64,000 bases of DNA from Acidaminococcus timonensis (GTDB taxonomy: Bacteria; Bacillota; Negativicutes; Acidaminococcales; Acidaminococcaceae). Under the pieces are notes generated by a model. It was not told the origin of the DNA and did no database searches. It saw only the letters and a program-made list of their open reading frames with translations. Positions 34,126 through 42,765 of the stretch are shown piece by piece. The stretch lies in the NCBI RefSeq assembly GCF_900106585.1, contig NZ_FNWH01000006.1, forward strand, positions 1,332,502 to 1,396,501. Reading direction: 5' to 3'. Positions within the stretch are counted from its first letter, which is position 1, and each line of letters begins with the position of its first letter. Made by a program: the position numbers and the translations under genes.

Positions 34126-34947
34126 TTACAGCGTGATATTGTGGGCGTTGGCATTTTCGTGGAGGGCCTGCATTTCCGTCAGGACCAGATTGGCCAGGTC
34201 CACATGGCGCTGTTCCTTGAGAACATCCTGGTAATGGGAAGGTCGTGCGCCCCGTCCCGTATTCAGCATCCCCGGGACCACCCGGCCCTCTCCGTCGAAA
34301 GAATACTGGGCATAGATGGGGATCACATGGCTGGTCCCATCCCAGTACCCTTCTTTTTCATCCTCTCCGGGCTTCTCGTTGAGGACCCGCATCTGGAAGG
34401 TCACAGGCGGCCGGCTACCGGTACGGTTATCGATGAAGCGGTACAGCTGGGAGGTGGCTTCCACAAACGCCTTCTGGTGATTTTTTTCATCGATGACCAG
34501 AAGACGGCGTCCCTTACCCCCGATCAGGCTCAGGCTGCCCTGGGAATCATGGCCATAGGAGGTGGCCATCACTTTCCCTGAAAGACCTTCCTGATCCATG
34601 ATCTTCTGGACGGCAGCAATGGGATCTTTGGTGTCCTGGATATCCGCCGGCTTTTCCTTCTTTTCCTGATTCGCTTCCTGGGCCGCTATGGCTGCAGCTT
34701 GGGAAGCCTCCCGAGATTTCTGCTGCTGAAGATAAAAAGCGCCTCCTCCCAGGAGAATCAGTACGATGAGTCCGCCTGCCAGGATCCTGTTCCTTGCACC
34801 AGAAGGAGATTTCCCTCCGGCCGGTGCAGAGGTCCGCCCCCCCGCTGCCGTTTTGCTCTTTATTTTCTCAACCTCTTTCCCACAGGAAGGGCAGAACCGA
34901 TTCCCCGGCTCCAAGGCCTTCCCGCAATGAGGACAAAATTTGACCAT
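34126..34947 (-). CDS. Zinc-ribbon membrane protein, unknown
   Basis: 273 residues from the ATG at 34947 (GGGAGG 9 bases upstream; an in-frame TTG three codons earlier is unlikely). It has an N-terminal zinc ribbon (C5-x2-C8, C19-x2-C22), a Lys/Gly/Ser linker, one membrane span (about 54-72, LAGGLIVLILLGGGAFYL), an Ala/Gln/Glu-rich coiled stretch, then a soluble domain outside the membrane (SYGHDSQGSLSLIGGKGRRL, FQMRVLNEKPGEDEKEGYWD) of no known family. The zinc ribbon faces the cytoplasm. It is the first gene of the operon with the 1137-residue protein, which has the same kind of N-terminal ribbon. Confidence 0.75.
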   Translation of the reverse strand: MVKFCPHCGKALEPGNRFCPSCGKEVEKIKSKTAAGGRTSAPAGGKSPSGARNRILAGGLIVLILLGGGAFYLQQQKSREASQAAAIAAQEANQEKKEKPADIQDTKDPIAAVQKIMDQEGLSGKVMATSYGHDSQGSLSLIGGKGRRLLVIDEKNHQKAFVEATSQLYRFIDNRTGSRPPVTFQMRVLNEKPGEDEKEGYWDGTSHVIPIYAQYSFDGEGRVVPGMLNTGRGARPSHYQDVLKEQRHVDLANLVLTEMQALHENANAHNITL

Positions 34948-34979
34948 CTTTTCCAACCTCCCATCATCGATTCCTGTTT

Positions 34980-34988
34980 ATTATAGCA
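34980..34988 (-). promoter_or_regulatory. Extended -10 promoter of the zinc-ribbon operon
   Basis: On the minus strand TGCTATAAT directly follows the poly-T tail of the preceding terminator, about 35 bases before the ATG. The same arrangement occurs at 37119-37127. Confidence 0.55.
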
Positions 34989-35031
34989 AAAAGTCGGGGG
35001 TGTTGCATACAACGTGCAACAACCCCCGACT
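34988..35031 (-). terminator. Terminator of the SLC13-type transporter gene
   Basis: AGTCGGGGGTgTTGCA pairs with TGCAACaACCCCCGACT, with a short loop and a minus-strand TTTTTG tail. Confidence 0.85.
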
Positions 35032-35046
35032 CCATGCTTTTGACTT

Positions 35047-36504
35047 TTATCCCAAAATCAGCGCCCCAATGGGATAACCTACAAAGGTCATGGCCAAAAT
35101 AGCCAGCACCGCGAATACGCCACCCCACACGAACATATCCCGGGCGCTGGTCCAGCCGGACCCGATGGCTACGGTGTTGATGGTGGACTGACCAGCCGGA
35201 GTCATGTTGCAGATCCCTGCGCCGAACCCGATCAGGCACACCACGGCACCCACGGAGATGGTCCCGGCCGGAAGGGCCTGGCACACGGACAGGGCCACAG
35301 CGCTGACCACGGTGGTGGTAACGATGTTGGAAGAGAAATTGGTCTCCAGCACGCACCATGCGAAGAAGAACAGGATCAGTCCCAGGATGGGCAGGCCGCT
35401 GGCCACCGGTGCCAAAAGGCCGCTGAGCCAGGCCTTGATCCCCATTTCGTTATGGGTCAGAGCGGAACCCAGCATGGTGGCGGCACCGGTCATGACGATG
35501 GACGCCCACAGGACCCCTTTGGTCATGACTTCTTTGAAGTCCATGATGGGCTTGCCTTCATGACGGGTGATGAACAGGATGATGCAGCCCAGCAGCGGCG
35601 GCATGGCCGTCGTACACTTGCTGATGGCCTTGTACAGGCCGGGGTGGATGCCCTTCACCAGGCTTGGCCCCACCCACAGCAGGACCACCAGTGCCATGGT
35701 CCCCAGGATGATCCATTCCCGGGCATCCGCCTTGGGTACCATGCCCCGGAGGCTCATGGCCTTCTGGGGATTGATGGTATGGATGTCATCGGGACGATAC
35801 AGGAATTTGAACACCAGCAGCAGAAGCACCACCAGCAGGATCCCGGTGGGGATGCCCATGGCCATGTACTGGAACTGGTTCACATCCCGGCCGGTAGCCG
35901 CCGTATAGTACCCGATGGCCATGGTGGGCCACACGTGGCCGATGGCGGTCATACCGGAGGACAGGCTGATGCAGAAGGCCGTTCCCAGCATGATCATGTT
36001 GGCAGAGGGACTCCCTTTCTTCAGCTCCAGCACCTGGAAGATATCCTCCAGAAAAGGCATGAAGGCCACGAACAGTACAGAGGGCGAGATGAACAGGCCC
36101 ATGAAGGTGACTGCGAAGAACAGGAAGCTGACAAAGGACCAGGGACCCCGCCGGGCAATGGCATTGGTAATGAAGGTCACGGTGCAGCGCCGGACAAAGT
36201 GGGTCTTGGACAGGGGGTATACCAGCATGAAAGTAAACAGCAGGAAAGCCACAGTGGTATTCCCGAAGGTCCCTTTCAGCGTACCCGCAAAACCGAAATG
36301 GGGCAAAAAGCCCAGCAGGAAAATGGTGATCAGGCTGGGCCAGTCGATGGAAATGGTGATCCACATGAGCAGGGAGCTGAGGAAGATGCCCAGCACCGCC
36401 AGCCCTTCCGGAGTCAGGGGAGATGGTGCCGGAAAGAGGCGCACAGCGAATCCGGCCGCCAGAGAGATCACCAGCCAGAGCCAATCTTTCGTGGATTTGC
36501 TCAT
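35047..36504 (-). CDS. Na+-coupled anion symporter (SLC13/DASS type)
   Basis: The 485-residue membrane protein has about 11-12 spans and resembles the divalent anion:Na+ symporters (di- and tricarboxylates, sulfate): SPLTPEGLAVLGIFLSSLLMW near the start, SANMIMLGTAFCISLSSGMTAIGH in the middle, and ETNFSSNIVTTTVVSAV, with the SNTxT-like substrate-site motif in variant form. It starts 9 bases after the chorismate mutase-ACT gene and is on the same transcript. The substrate is not readable from sequence. Confidence 0.85.
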   Translation of the reverse strand: MSKSTKDWLWLVISLAAGFAVRLFPAPSPLTPEGLAVLGIFLSSLLMWITISIDWPSLITIFLLGFLPHFGFAGTLKGTFGNTTVAFLLFTFMLVYPLSKTHFVRRCTVTFITNAIARRGPWSFVSFLFFAVTFMGLFISPSVLFVAFMPFLEDIFQVLELKKGSPSANMIMLGTAFCISLSSGMTAIGHVWPTMAIGYYTAATGRDVNQFQYMAMGIPTGILLVVLLLLVFKFLYRPDDIHTINPQKAMSLRGMVPKADAREWIILGTMALVVLLWVGPSLVKGIHPGLYKAISKCTTAMPPLLGCIILFITRHEGKPIMDFKEVMTKGVLWASIVMTGAATMLGSALTHNEMGIKAWLSGLLAPVASGLPILGLILFFFAWCVLETNFSSNIVTTTVVSAVALSVCQALPAGTISVGAVVCLIGFGAGICNMTPAGQSTINTVAIGSGWTSARDMFVWGGVFAVLAILAMTFVGYPIGALILG

Positions 36505-36513
36505 GGCCGCCCC

Positions 36514-37080
36514 TTACTCACAGGCCAGGATCTTAAAGTCCTGGCTTTCTTTGGACAGCTGGAACATGAGCTTCTGCATGTTGGTTTCGCTGAGATTGCC
36601 CAGAATGGTCAGGTCGAAGGTGACCGTCTTCTCGGGCCGGTTGAAACTCAGGAGCTGCATATACTGCATGTTGTAGCCGTAATCCCCCACCATATTCAGG
36701 ATGCTGCTCATGGCATTGGGCTGATCCGGACGGGTCATGCGCACCACCACTTTGGTCCCGTCGGCTTTGATCTGGATATCCCTGGCCAGGTCAGCGAACA
36801 GCTGGGGATTCCAGTCGAACAGCATGCCGTACTGGTACATGCGGCTGGTTTCCATGATCTTGCGCACCACGGCCAGGTATTCGGGCTTGCGGTCCTCCGG
36901 CACACCCTGGCTCAGGCGCTGCAGGATGGCCTGTTCCCGGTCGGCCCGGTAGATATTGGTTTCGCCGGCGGCCTGTTTGGCCTCAGCCACCAGTTTGGAG
37001 CAGTCCATCCGTTCCATCAGCAGCTGCCGCAGCTGGGGATCGATGGCATCGATTTTTTTGCGTACGTCTTCCAGTTTCAT
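36514..37080 (-). CDS. Chorismate mutase (AroQ type) with ACT-like domain
   Basis: 188 residues. The first 85 or so form an AroQ chorismate mutase (LEDVRKKIDAIDPQLRQLLMERMDCSKLVAEAKQ, YRADREQAILQRL). The rest is ACT-like (KVVVRMTRPDQPNAMSSILNMVGDYGYNMQYMQLLSF), normally a site for aromatic amino-acid feedback. The prephenate dehydratase domain that usually lies between the two in PheA is absent, so this enzyme should only convert chorismate to prephenate. An AAGGGAAGG site precedes the ATG. It shares an operon with the SLC13-type transporter. Confidence 0.82.
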   Translation of the reverse strand: MKLEDVRKKIDAIDPQLRQLLMERMDCSKLVAEAKQAAGETNIYRADREQAILQRLSQGVPEDRKPEYLAVVRKIMETSRMYQYGMLFDWNPQLFADLARDIQIKADGTKVVVRMTRPDQPNAMSSILNMVGDYGYNMQYMQLLSFNRPEKTVTFDLTILGNLSETNMQKLMFQLSKESQDFKILACE

Positions 37081-37118
37081 AAGAATCCTTCCCTTCTGCT
37101 TTTCTACAAATCTTCCTT

Positions 37119-37127
37119 ATTATAGCA
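37119..37127 (-). promoter_or_regulatory. Extended -10 promoter of the chorismate mutase operon
   Basis: Minus-strand TGCTATAAT follows a T-run that is the tail of the upstream terminator, about 40 bases before the ATG. Compare 34980-34988. Confidence 0.5.
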
Positions 37128-37159
37128 AAAAAAAGCTGTGAAAAAAATATTTCCACAGC
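37128..37159 (-). terminator. Terminator of the radical SAM gene
   Basis: GCTGTG and CACAGC, extended by A/T pairs around an A/T-rich loop, are followed by eight T on the minus strand. Confidence 0.75.
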
Positions 37160-37167
37160 GTTTCCAG

Positions 37168-38148
37168 TTACATGGCGGTACAGGGTTCAGCCTGCAGCAG
37201 CTCTTCCTTTTCCTCTTCGATCTGTTTGGGAGATACCCGCTCCAGCCACTTCAAATCGTAGGGTTCGAATTTGCAGCGGGCATAGGCATCCAGATCCATG
37301 ACCGTACCATCCCAGTCGGAATCGATCCGACCGTTCTGCTTGATCAGGATATCGTACAGGATGGCATATACTTTGCCGTCTTCCGGATCTTTTTCCACAA
37401 TGGTGCTGTACGGCAATGTCTTGTGGTACACCAGTTCCAGGTCCTTGTACCTGAAATGGAACCCGCACCGCATCCGGCAGCCGTCCAGGCCCGTATAGCA
37501 GGCCACCTGTTTCAGATCTTTCAGGATCTGGTCATGGGGCTCGTCATACAGATTCTCCGGGGTGGTCTCCGTGTAATCGAACCGGAACTGGATGGAAGGT
37601 GCATGGACTCGGCGGAACCGTTCCATGAAGGGGATCAGCTGTTCCCGGGGATACTTCTTGTACAGCACGCAGTTGATCCGGAACCGTACCGGCAGTTTGG
37701 CCAGCAGGGCATCGTTGGATTCTTCCACGTAATGCTGCATATGGCGGGAAATGTTCAGGCAGCTGATCTTGTCGGCGTTACGGTCCAGGAACGCCAGCAG
37801 TTCCGCCTCGGTCTGATGGACATTTACCGGCAGGGTGGTGTTGATGTAGATGTGATGGGTGGGCGACACCTTGTCCAGCATCACCTGCAGGCTTTTCAGA
37901 TTGGCCAGAGGCTCACCCCCGGTAAAGACGAAATCACAGTAGGGGGTCATCTTGTCCATGGTCTCAATGCTGTGGCAGATGGCCTCCAGGGAAAAGCCGG
38001 TGGCATCGGCATATTCTTCTTTATTGACACAGAAGGGGCAGTGGTTCTGACAGTCGTACGGCACGAATACCGTAACGGTGGCTCCCCCTGTCCGCGTCTT
38101 ATACGGATGGAACTCCGCTTCCAAGGCAGTTTTTTCTCTCTTGATCAT
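37168..38148 (-). CDS. Radical SAM enzyme of unknown specificity
   Basis: 326 residues from the ATG at 38148 (GAGGGG 6 bases upstream). The iron-sulfur motif is C33-x3-C37-x2-C40 in VPYDCQNHCPFCVN, followed by the SAM-binding FVFTGGEPL. Further Cys residues lie in the C-terminal half (CYTGLDGCRMRCGFHFRYKD), but whether they bind a second cluster is unclear. The plan resembles the MoaA/PqqE-type class. No peptide substrate gene is adjacent. It is divergent from a FliB-like cysteine-cluster gene, 170 bases away. Confidence 0.82.
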   Translation of the reverse strand: MIKREKTALEAEFHPYKTRTGGATVTVFVPYDCQNHCPFCVNKEEYADATGFSLEAICHSIETMDKMTPYCDFVFTGGEPLANLKSLQVMLDKVSPTHHIYINTTLPVNVHQTEAELLAFLDRNADKISCLNISRHMQHYVEESNDALLAKLPVRFRINCVLYKKYPREQLIPFMERFRRVHAPSIQFRFDYTETTPENLYDEPHDQILKDLKQVACYTGLDGCRMRCGFHFRYKDLELVYHKTLPYSTIVEKDPEDGKVYAILYDILIKQNGRIDSDWDGTVMDLDAYARCKFEPYDLKWLERVSPKQIEEEKEELLQAEPCTAM

Positions 38149-38318
38149 ACAAATCCCCTCGTACTTCTCTGGCTGTTTCTTATGAAACAAGTCATGACTC
38201 ACAATTCACTAGCTTATATTTTACCATACATCGTCAAGAAAATTCCAATGTTTTCCCCAAGTGCCGGGATTTTTCATGATATAATGGATTCCATCACATA
38301 GGAAAAGAGGCTGGGCTT

Positions 38319-39230
38319 ATGATTTCTCTGATTCCGGACGGATTCAACGATTTCCACTGCAAGGGAGGTGCCTGCCGGCACACCTGCTGCCAGGTTTGGA
38401 TCATCGACATCGACGAGGATACGGCTGCCTATTACCAGCACCTGGAGGGACCTCTGGGCGAAAAGTTGCGGGCTTCCATGGAGAAAAGCCGGGAAGGATG
38501 GCATTTCAGGCTGAATGACAGGGGCTTCTGCCCCCTGCTGGAACCGGACGGACTGTGCCAGGTGGTGAAGGAACTGGGGGACGATGCCCTGTGTGACATC
38601 TGCGCCGTCCATCCCCGGTTCTTCACCCACGTGGACGACGAAATCGAGGAATACACCCTGTGCGGAACCGGGTTGTGCTGCGAGGAGACCTGTGAAATCC
38701 TGGGCAGACTGAAGGGGCCCATCCAGTTCCGGAATGAAGATACGGGAGAGCGCTGCACCCTTCCGGAACTGCTGGAGGACATGGGCTGGGGTCCCATCCC
38801 GGCGGAACTGGATCATTTCAGGCCCATCCTTACGGAAGCAGAAACAAAAAAAATCTTACAGCAGCTGGCGGAAACAGAGCCCATCGACCCTGCCTGGACC
38901 AGGGAAATGGAGCAGCTGCCGGAACAGCTTCCCCTCCTGATGACCCGGCAGCAGGCTTACACGGCAACCTGTGATCCCGACCTGTTTGACCGGTTCTACC
39001 ATTTCATCCTCTACCGCCAGCTGGACAAGCTGGACGCGTACGGGCCGGAAACCCTGATCCAGTATGCCCGCCAGAGCACCCAGTACATCTTCCTGAAGGC
39101 GGCCCTCACCGGCGACCCGCTGGAAGCCGCCCGCCGCTGGTCGGAACAGATCGAGTACGATACGGAGAATGTGGAGAAATTGCTGGAAGGGATCGAACCG
39201 TCCCAGCCGCAGATGGACGACAAAAAATGA
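38319..39230 (+). CDS. FliB-like (flagellin lysine-N-methylase-type) cysteine-cluster protein
   Basis: 303 residues. The N-terminal half carries a Cys-rich cluster (C14, C19, C23, C24 in FHCKGGACRHTCCQVWIID), then GFCPLLEPDGLCQVVKELG and LCDICAVHPRF, and TLCGTGLCCEETCEIL, as in the FliB/YkgJ families. These probably bind a metal or Fe-S centre. Some relatives methylate flagellin lysines, but no flagellar gene is seen here, so that role is doubtful. The ATG at 38319 lacks a strong ribosome site (GAGGCTGGGCTT upstream). Monocistronic. Confidence 0.75.
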   Translation: MISLIPDGFNDFHCKGGACRHTCCQVWIIDIDEDTAAYYQHLEGPLGEKLRASMEKSREGWHFRLNDRGFCPLLEPDGLCQVVKELGDDALCDICAVHPRFFTHVDDEIEEYTLCGTGLCCEETCEILGRLKGPIQFRNEDTGERCTLPELLEDMGWGPIPAELDHFRPILTEAETKKILQQLAETEPIDPAWTREMEQLPEQLPLLMTRQQAYTATCDPDLFDRFYHFILYRQLDKLDAYGPETLIQYARQSTQYIFLKAALTGDPLEAARRWSEQIEYDTENVEKLLEGIEPSQPQMDDKK

Positions 39231-39257
39231 GACTGTCCTCAGACAGTCTCATTTTTT
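39222..39257. terminator. Bidirectional terminator
   Basis: AAAAAATGAGACTGTC pairs perfectly with GACAGTCTCATTTTTT around CTCA. It serves the FliB-like gene (plus) and the convergent rpiB-to-deaminase operon (minus). Confidence 0.9.
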
Positions 39258-39710
39258 TCATTTCTTATGGAATTCTTCCAGCTGCAATGCCGTGTCGCTG
39301 TGGAGCATTTCCTGGGCCAGCTTGTCCGGATAGGGATGGGCGTACACGATCCGTTTGATCCCGGCGTTGATCAGGATTTTGGAGCACACCACACAGGGCT
39401 GATGGGTACAGTAGAGTGTGGCCCCCTGGGTGGATACCCCGTTGACCGCCGCCTGGATCACCGCGTTCTGTTCCGCATGGATGCCCCGGCACAGTTCATG
39501 GTTCTGTCCACTGGGCACATGGAGTTTCTCCCGCAGGCACCCCACTTCTTCGCAGTGGGGCAGGCCCTTGGGGGTCCCGTTATACCCGGTGGCCAGGATC
39601 TGCCGATCCTTCACCAGCACAGCGCCCACCTTCCGTCTCAGACAGGTGGATCGTTTGGAAACCACCTCGGCGATTTCCATAAAGTAACTATCCCAATCGG
39701 GTCTGTCCAT
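39258..39710 (-). CDS. Deoxycytidylate (dCMP) deaminase
   Basis: It converts dCMP to dUMP, feeding thymidylate synthesis. 150 residues with the zinc and catalytic motif [13 protein letters not shown] (HAE) and [15 protein letters not shown] (PCxxC), and the N-terminal [16 protein letters not shown]. It is the last gene of the rpiB operon, 2 bases after upp, followed by a terminator. Confidence 0.94.
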   Translation of the reverse strand: MDRPDWDSYFMEIAEVVSKRSTCLRRKVGAVLVKDRQILATGYNGTPKGLPHCEEVGCLREKLHVPSGQNHELCRGIHAEQNAVIQAAVNGVSTQGATLYCTHQPCVVCSKILINAGIKRIVYAHPYPDKLAQEMLHSDTALQLEEFHKK

Positions 39711-39712
39711 TT

Positions 39713-40339
39713 TTATTCCACCGTTCCGAATACCCGGTCCCCGGCATCGCCCAGGCCCGGTACAATGTAACCATGTTCATTCAGATGGTCATCCAGGGCA
39801 GCCGTATAGATGGGCACGTCCGGATGTTCCCTGTTCACCAGTTCCACCCCTTCCGGTGCAGCCACCAGACACATGAAGCGGAAGTGTTTATACCCGTCCG
39901 CTTTCAGCATGGTCAGGGCCGCAGCGGCACTGCCGCCGGTTGCCAGCATGGGGTCGATCAGGATGATCTCCGCATCCTTGTCCTTGGGGATCTTGCAATA
40001 GTATTTGATGGGTTCCAGTGTCTCCTCGTCCCGGGTCAGGCCGATGTGTCCTACCCGTGCTTCGGGGATCAGATCCAGCACCGCATCCAGGAATCCCAGA
40101 CCGGCCCGCAGGATGGGTACTACCGTGATGCCGCTGACCGCCAGTTCATATCCGGTGGTTTCCGCCAGAGGCGTGGTCACTTTCGTTTCCCGCAGGGGCA
40201 GATCCCGGGTCACTTCGAACAGCAGCAGCTGGGCAATTTCGTCCAGCAGGCGCCGGAAGTTCCGGGGCTGGGTCTTTTTATCCCGCAAATGGGTCATCTT
40301 TTCTTTGATCAGGGGATGGTTCACAACATGGACTTGCAT
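39713..40339 (-). CDS. upp: Uracil phosphoribosyltransferase
   Basis: It salvages uracil to UMP with PRPP. 208 residues from the ATG at 40339 (AAAGGAG upstream): [40 protein letters not shown], the PRPP loop [14 protein letters not shown] and the C-terminal [17 protein letters not shown] that binds uracil. It lies between glyA and the dCMP deaminase gene; glyA-upp is a conserved pair in Firmicutes. Confidence 0.96.
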   Translation of the reverse strand: MQVHVVNHPLIKEKMTHLRDKKTQPRNFRRLLDEIAQLLLFEVTRDLPLRETKVTTPLAETTGYELAVSGITVVPILRAGLGFLDAVLDLIPEARVGHIGLTRDEETLEPIKYYCKIPKDKDAEIILIDPMLATGGSAAAALTMLKADGYKHFRFMCLVAAPEGVELVNREHPDVPIYTAALDDHLNEHGYIVPGLGDAGDRVFGTVE

Positions 40340-40361
40340 GGATTTCGGGCTCCTTTCCCAA

Positions 40362-41609
40362 TTACAGATTCGGATACAGGGGATATTTTTCACACAGGGC
40401 AGCCACCCGGCCGGCTGCTTCTTTCTGGGCTTCTTCCCTGCCGGGATTGCTCAGCACCAGGCCGATGATCCTGGCCACTTCCCGGAAATCGTCTTCCTTG
40501 AAGCCGCGGGTGGTGGCAGCAGGGGCACCCAGACGGATACCGCTGGTGACGAAGGGGCTTTCCGGATCGTTGGGGATGGTGTTCTTGTTGCAGGTGATGC
40601 CAATGGCATCCAGCATATGTTCCGCATCCTTGCCGGTCAGGTTCTTGGACCGGGTATCCACCAGCACCAGATGGTTGTCGGTGCCGCCGGAAACCAGCCG
40701 CAGTCCCTGTTTCGTCAGTTCATCCGCCATGGCAGCGGCGTTTTTGATGATCTGTTTCTGGTATTCCTTGAATTCCGGTTTCAGGGCTTCTCCCAGCGCA
40801 ACGGCCTTGGCTGCAATGATGTGCATCAGCGGGCCGCCCTGGGTGCCGGGGAATACTGCCTTGTCAACCTGCTTGGCATATTTTTCCGGGCACAGGATCA
40901 TGCCGCCCCGGGGCCCGCGCAGGGTCTTGTGGGTGGTGGTGGTCACCACGTCCGCATAGGGAACCGGGCTGGGATGCAGTCCGGCAGCCACCAGGCCGGC
41001 AATGTGGGCCATATCGATCATCAGGACGGCGTCCACTTCATGGGCGATGGCCGCCATCCGTTCAAAGTCGATGATCCGGGGATAGGCGCTGGCACCACCG
41101 ATGATCATCTTCGGCCGGCATTCTTTCGCAATCTTTTCCAGTTTGTCATAGTCGATCCGTTCCGTTTCCGGATCCACGCCGTAGAGAACGATATGGAAGT
41201 ATTTGCCGGAAATGTTGACAGGGGATCCGTGGGACAGGTGCCCGCCTTCGGACAGATTCATGCCCATGACCGTATCACCGGGCTTCACAAAGGCGAAGAA
41301 GGCAGCCAGGTTGGCGTTGGCGCCGCAGTGGGGCTGTACGTTGGCATGTTCCGCACCGAACAGCTGGCAGGCTCTCTGCCGGGCCAGTTCTTCCACTTTA
41401 TCCACGAATTCGCAGCCGCCATAGTACCGGTGGCCGGGATATCCTTCCGCATATTTGTTGGTGAGGACAGTCCCCATGGCCTGCATCACAGCCGGAGAGA
41501 CGAAGTTCTCCGATGCGATCAGTTCGATCTTATGCCGTTGTCTTCCCAGTTCTTCTCCGATAGCTGCCGCTACCTGAGGATCAGCCTGATTCAAAGGTTG
41601 TTGATTCAT
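40362..41609 (-). CDS. glyA: Serine hydroxymethyltransferase
   Basis: It interconverts serine and glycine, loading one-carbon units on tetrahydrofolate. 415 residues with [37 protein letters not shown] and the PLP-Lys motif [15 protein letters not shown]. Standard length. AGGAGG lies before the ATG. In an operon with rpiB and the TIGR01440 gene upstream and upp downstream. Confidence 0.97.
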   Translation of the reverse strand: MNQQPLNQADPQVAAAIGEELGRQRHKIELIASENFVSPAVMQAMGTVLTNKYAEGYPGHRYYGGCEFVDKVEELARQRACQLFGAEHANVQPHCGANANLAAFFAFVKPGDTVMGMNLSEGGHLSHGSPVNISGKYFHIVLYGVDPETERIDYDKLEKIAKECRPKMIIGGASAYPRIIDFERMAAIAHEVDAVLMIDMAHIAGLVAAGLHPSPVPYADVVTTTTHKTLRGPRGGMILCPEKYAKQVDKAVFPGTQGGPLMHIIAAKAVALGEALKPEFKEYQKQIIKNAAAMADELTKQGLRLVSGGTDNHLVLVDTRSKNLTGKDAEHMLDAIGITCNKNTIPNDPESPFVTSGIRLGAPAATTRGFKEDDFREVARIIGLVLSNPGREEAQKEAAGRVAALCEKYPLYPNL

Positions 41610-41655
41610 GTCGTTCCTCCTCCAATGGAATGTCCCGCTGGACCAGCCGGAAACT

Positions 41656-42210
41656 TTATTTGTAGACGGCCCGTTCCCCGCCGATCAGAGGCGGACGGGT
41701 GCGTGCTGCCGTAAGGATGGCACTGCCCAGTTTCTTCCGGGACAGCCGTACCGGGACGGCCACCCGTTTCAGGTGCATGCCGATCAGGGTCTGGCCGATA
41801 TCCAGTCCCAGATCGGCCTGGATTTCTTCCACCACCACCGGGTTCTTCAGTTCATTGTAGGCATTGGCTGCAAAAGCGCCGCCGGCGTGTTCGATGGGCC
41901 GTACGGTGACCTGCTGCCAGCCGAATTTTTCCATGGCCTTCCGGTCCACCACCAGGGCCCGGTTCAGATGCTCACAGCACTGGGCTGCCAGGATCAACTT
42001 GTGTTTGCGGCAGACCTTGTGCAAGGTGGTATACAGCACCCTGGCCAGCTTCATGGAGCCGCCGGTGCCGATTCTGTTGCCCAGCACTTCACTGCTGCTG
42101 CAGCCCACCACGAAGACCTGACCGGATCTGGCCTTGGCTACGCTGATCAGTTCTTCCGCATCTTCCTCGATTTCCTGTGCGATTTTTTCCAGATTCATGG
42201 TTTCGCTCAT
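41656..42210 (-). CDS. TIGR01440/UPF0340 family protein (YwlG-like)
   Basis: 184 residues: [21 protein letters not shown] near the N terminus, [16 protein letters not shown], and [12 protein letters not shown]. The family is conserved in Firmicutes between rpiB and glyA, as here, but its biochemical role is not established. The gap to rpiB is 15 bases. Confidence 0.9.
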   Translation of the reverse strand: MSETMNLEKIAQEIEEDAEELISVAKARSGQVFVVGCSSSEVLGNRIGTGGSMKLARVLYTTLHKVCRKHKLILAAQCCEHLNRALVVDRKAMEKFGWQQVTVRPIEHAGGAFAANAYNELKNPVVVEEIQADLGLDIGQTLIGMHLKRVAVPVRLSRKKLGSAILTAARTRPPLIGGERAVYK

Positions 42211-42225
42211 ACGATCACCCGCTTT

Positions 42226-42669
42226 TTATTTCTCCAGGGCCATGATCTTTTCTACCCGCTGGGTATGGTAACTGCCCAGGAAGGAAGCGCCCAGATAGGC
42301 GTCCACGATCTGTTCGGCCAGGCCGGTGCCCAGGACCCGTGCGCCCAGGCACAGGATGTTGGCATTGTTGTGTTCCCGGGCCTTTTCGGCGCTGTAGCAG
42401 TCCCCGCAGACAGCGGCCCGGATGCCGTGGATCTTATTGGCAGCGATGCTCATGCCCAGGCCGGTGCCGCAGATCAGGATGCCCTGTTCTGCCTTGCCGG
42501 CCGCCACTGCTTTGCCCACTTTTTCAGCATAGTCCGGATAGTCCACCCGCTCCGGGGTGTAGGACCCGGCATCTTCCACTTCATAGCCTTTGTCCTGCAG
42601 GTATTTGATCAGTACCTGCTTCAATTCAAAACCGCCGTGATCACAGCCGATCATAATTTTCATATCCAT
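42226..42669 (-). CDS. rpiB: Ribose-5-phosphate isomerase B
   Basis: It interconverts ribose 5-phosphate and ribulose 5-phosphate. 147 residues: KIMIGCDHGGFELKQVLIKYL, DYPDYAEKVGKAVAAG, GILICGTGLGMSIAANKIHGIRAAVC with the active-site Cys, and EHNNANILCLGARV. Two starts, 42669 and 42663, share the AGGGGG site. It is the first gene of its operon, just after the terminator of the preceding one. Confidence 0.95.
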   Translation of the reverse strand: MDMKIMIGCDHGGFELKQVLIKYLQDKGYEVEDAGSYTPERVDYPDYAEKVGKAVAAGKAEQGILICGTGLGMSIAANKIHGIRAAVCGDCYSAEKAREHNNANILCLGARVLGTGLAEQIVDAYLGASFLGSYHTQRVEKIMALEK

Positions 42670-42726
42670 TGGCCCCCTTATTTTCATCCAAATGCATTCC
42701 TGCATATCAGGAATATTGTATCACAA

Positions 42727-42760
42727 AAAGGGAACTGGCGCACCTTGTACGTCAGTTCCC
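42727..42760 (-). terminator. Terminator of the yqhQ-prfA-prmC-ywlC operon
   Basis: GGGAACTG and CAGTTCCC (42730-42737, 42753-42760) form the stem; TTTTTG follows on the minus strand. Confidence 0.75.
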
Positions 42761-42765
42761 CTGAT

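Noticed and set aside
30608-34234. A 1208-codon open frame on the plus strand opposite the large zinc-ribbon gene
   Set aside because: It is the complement of a coding strand with strong GC bias at the third codon position; the product is Pro/Phe/Leu/Gln-rich with no family pattern, while the minus-strand gene has ribosome site and domains.
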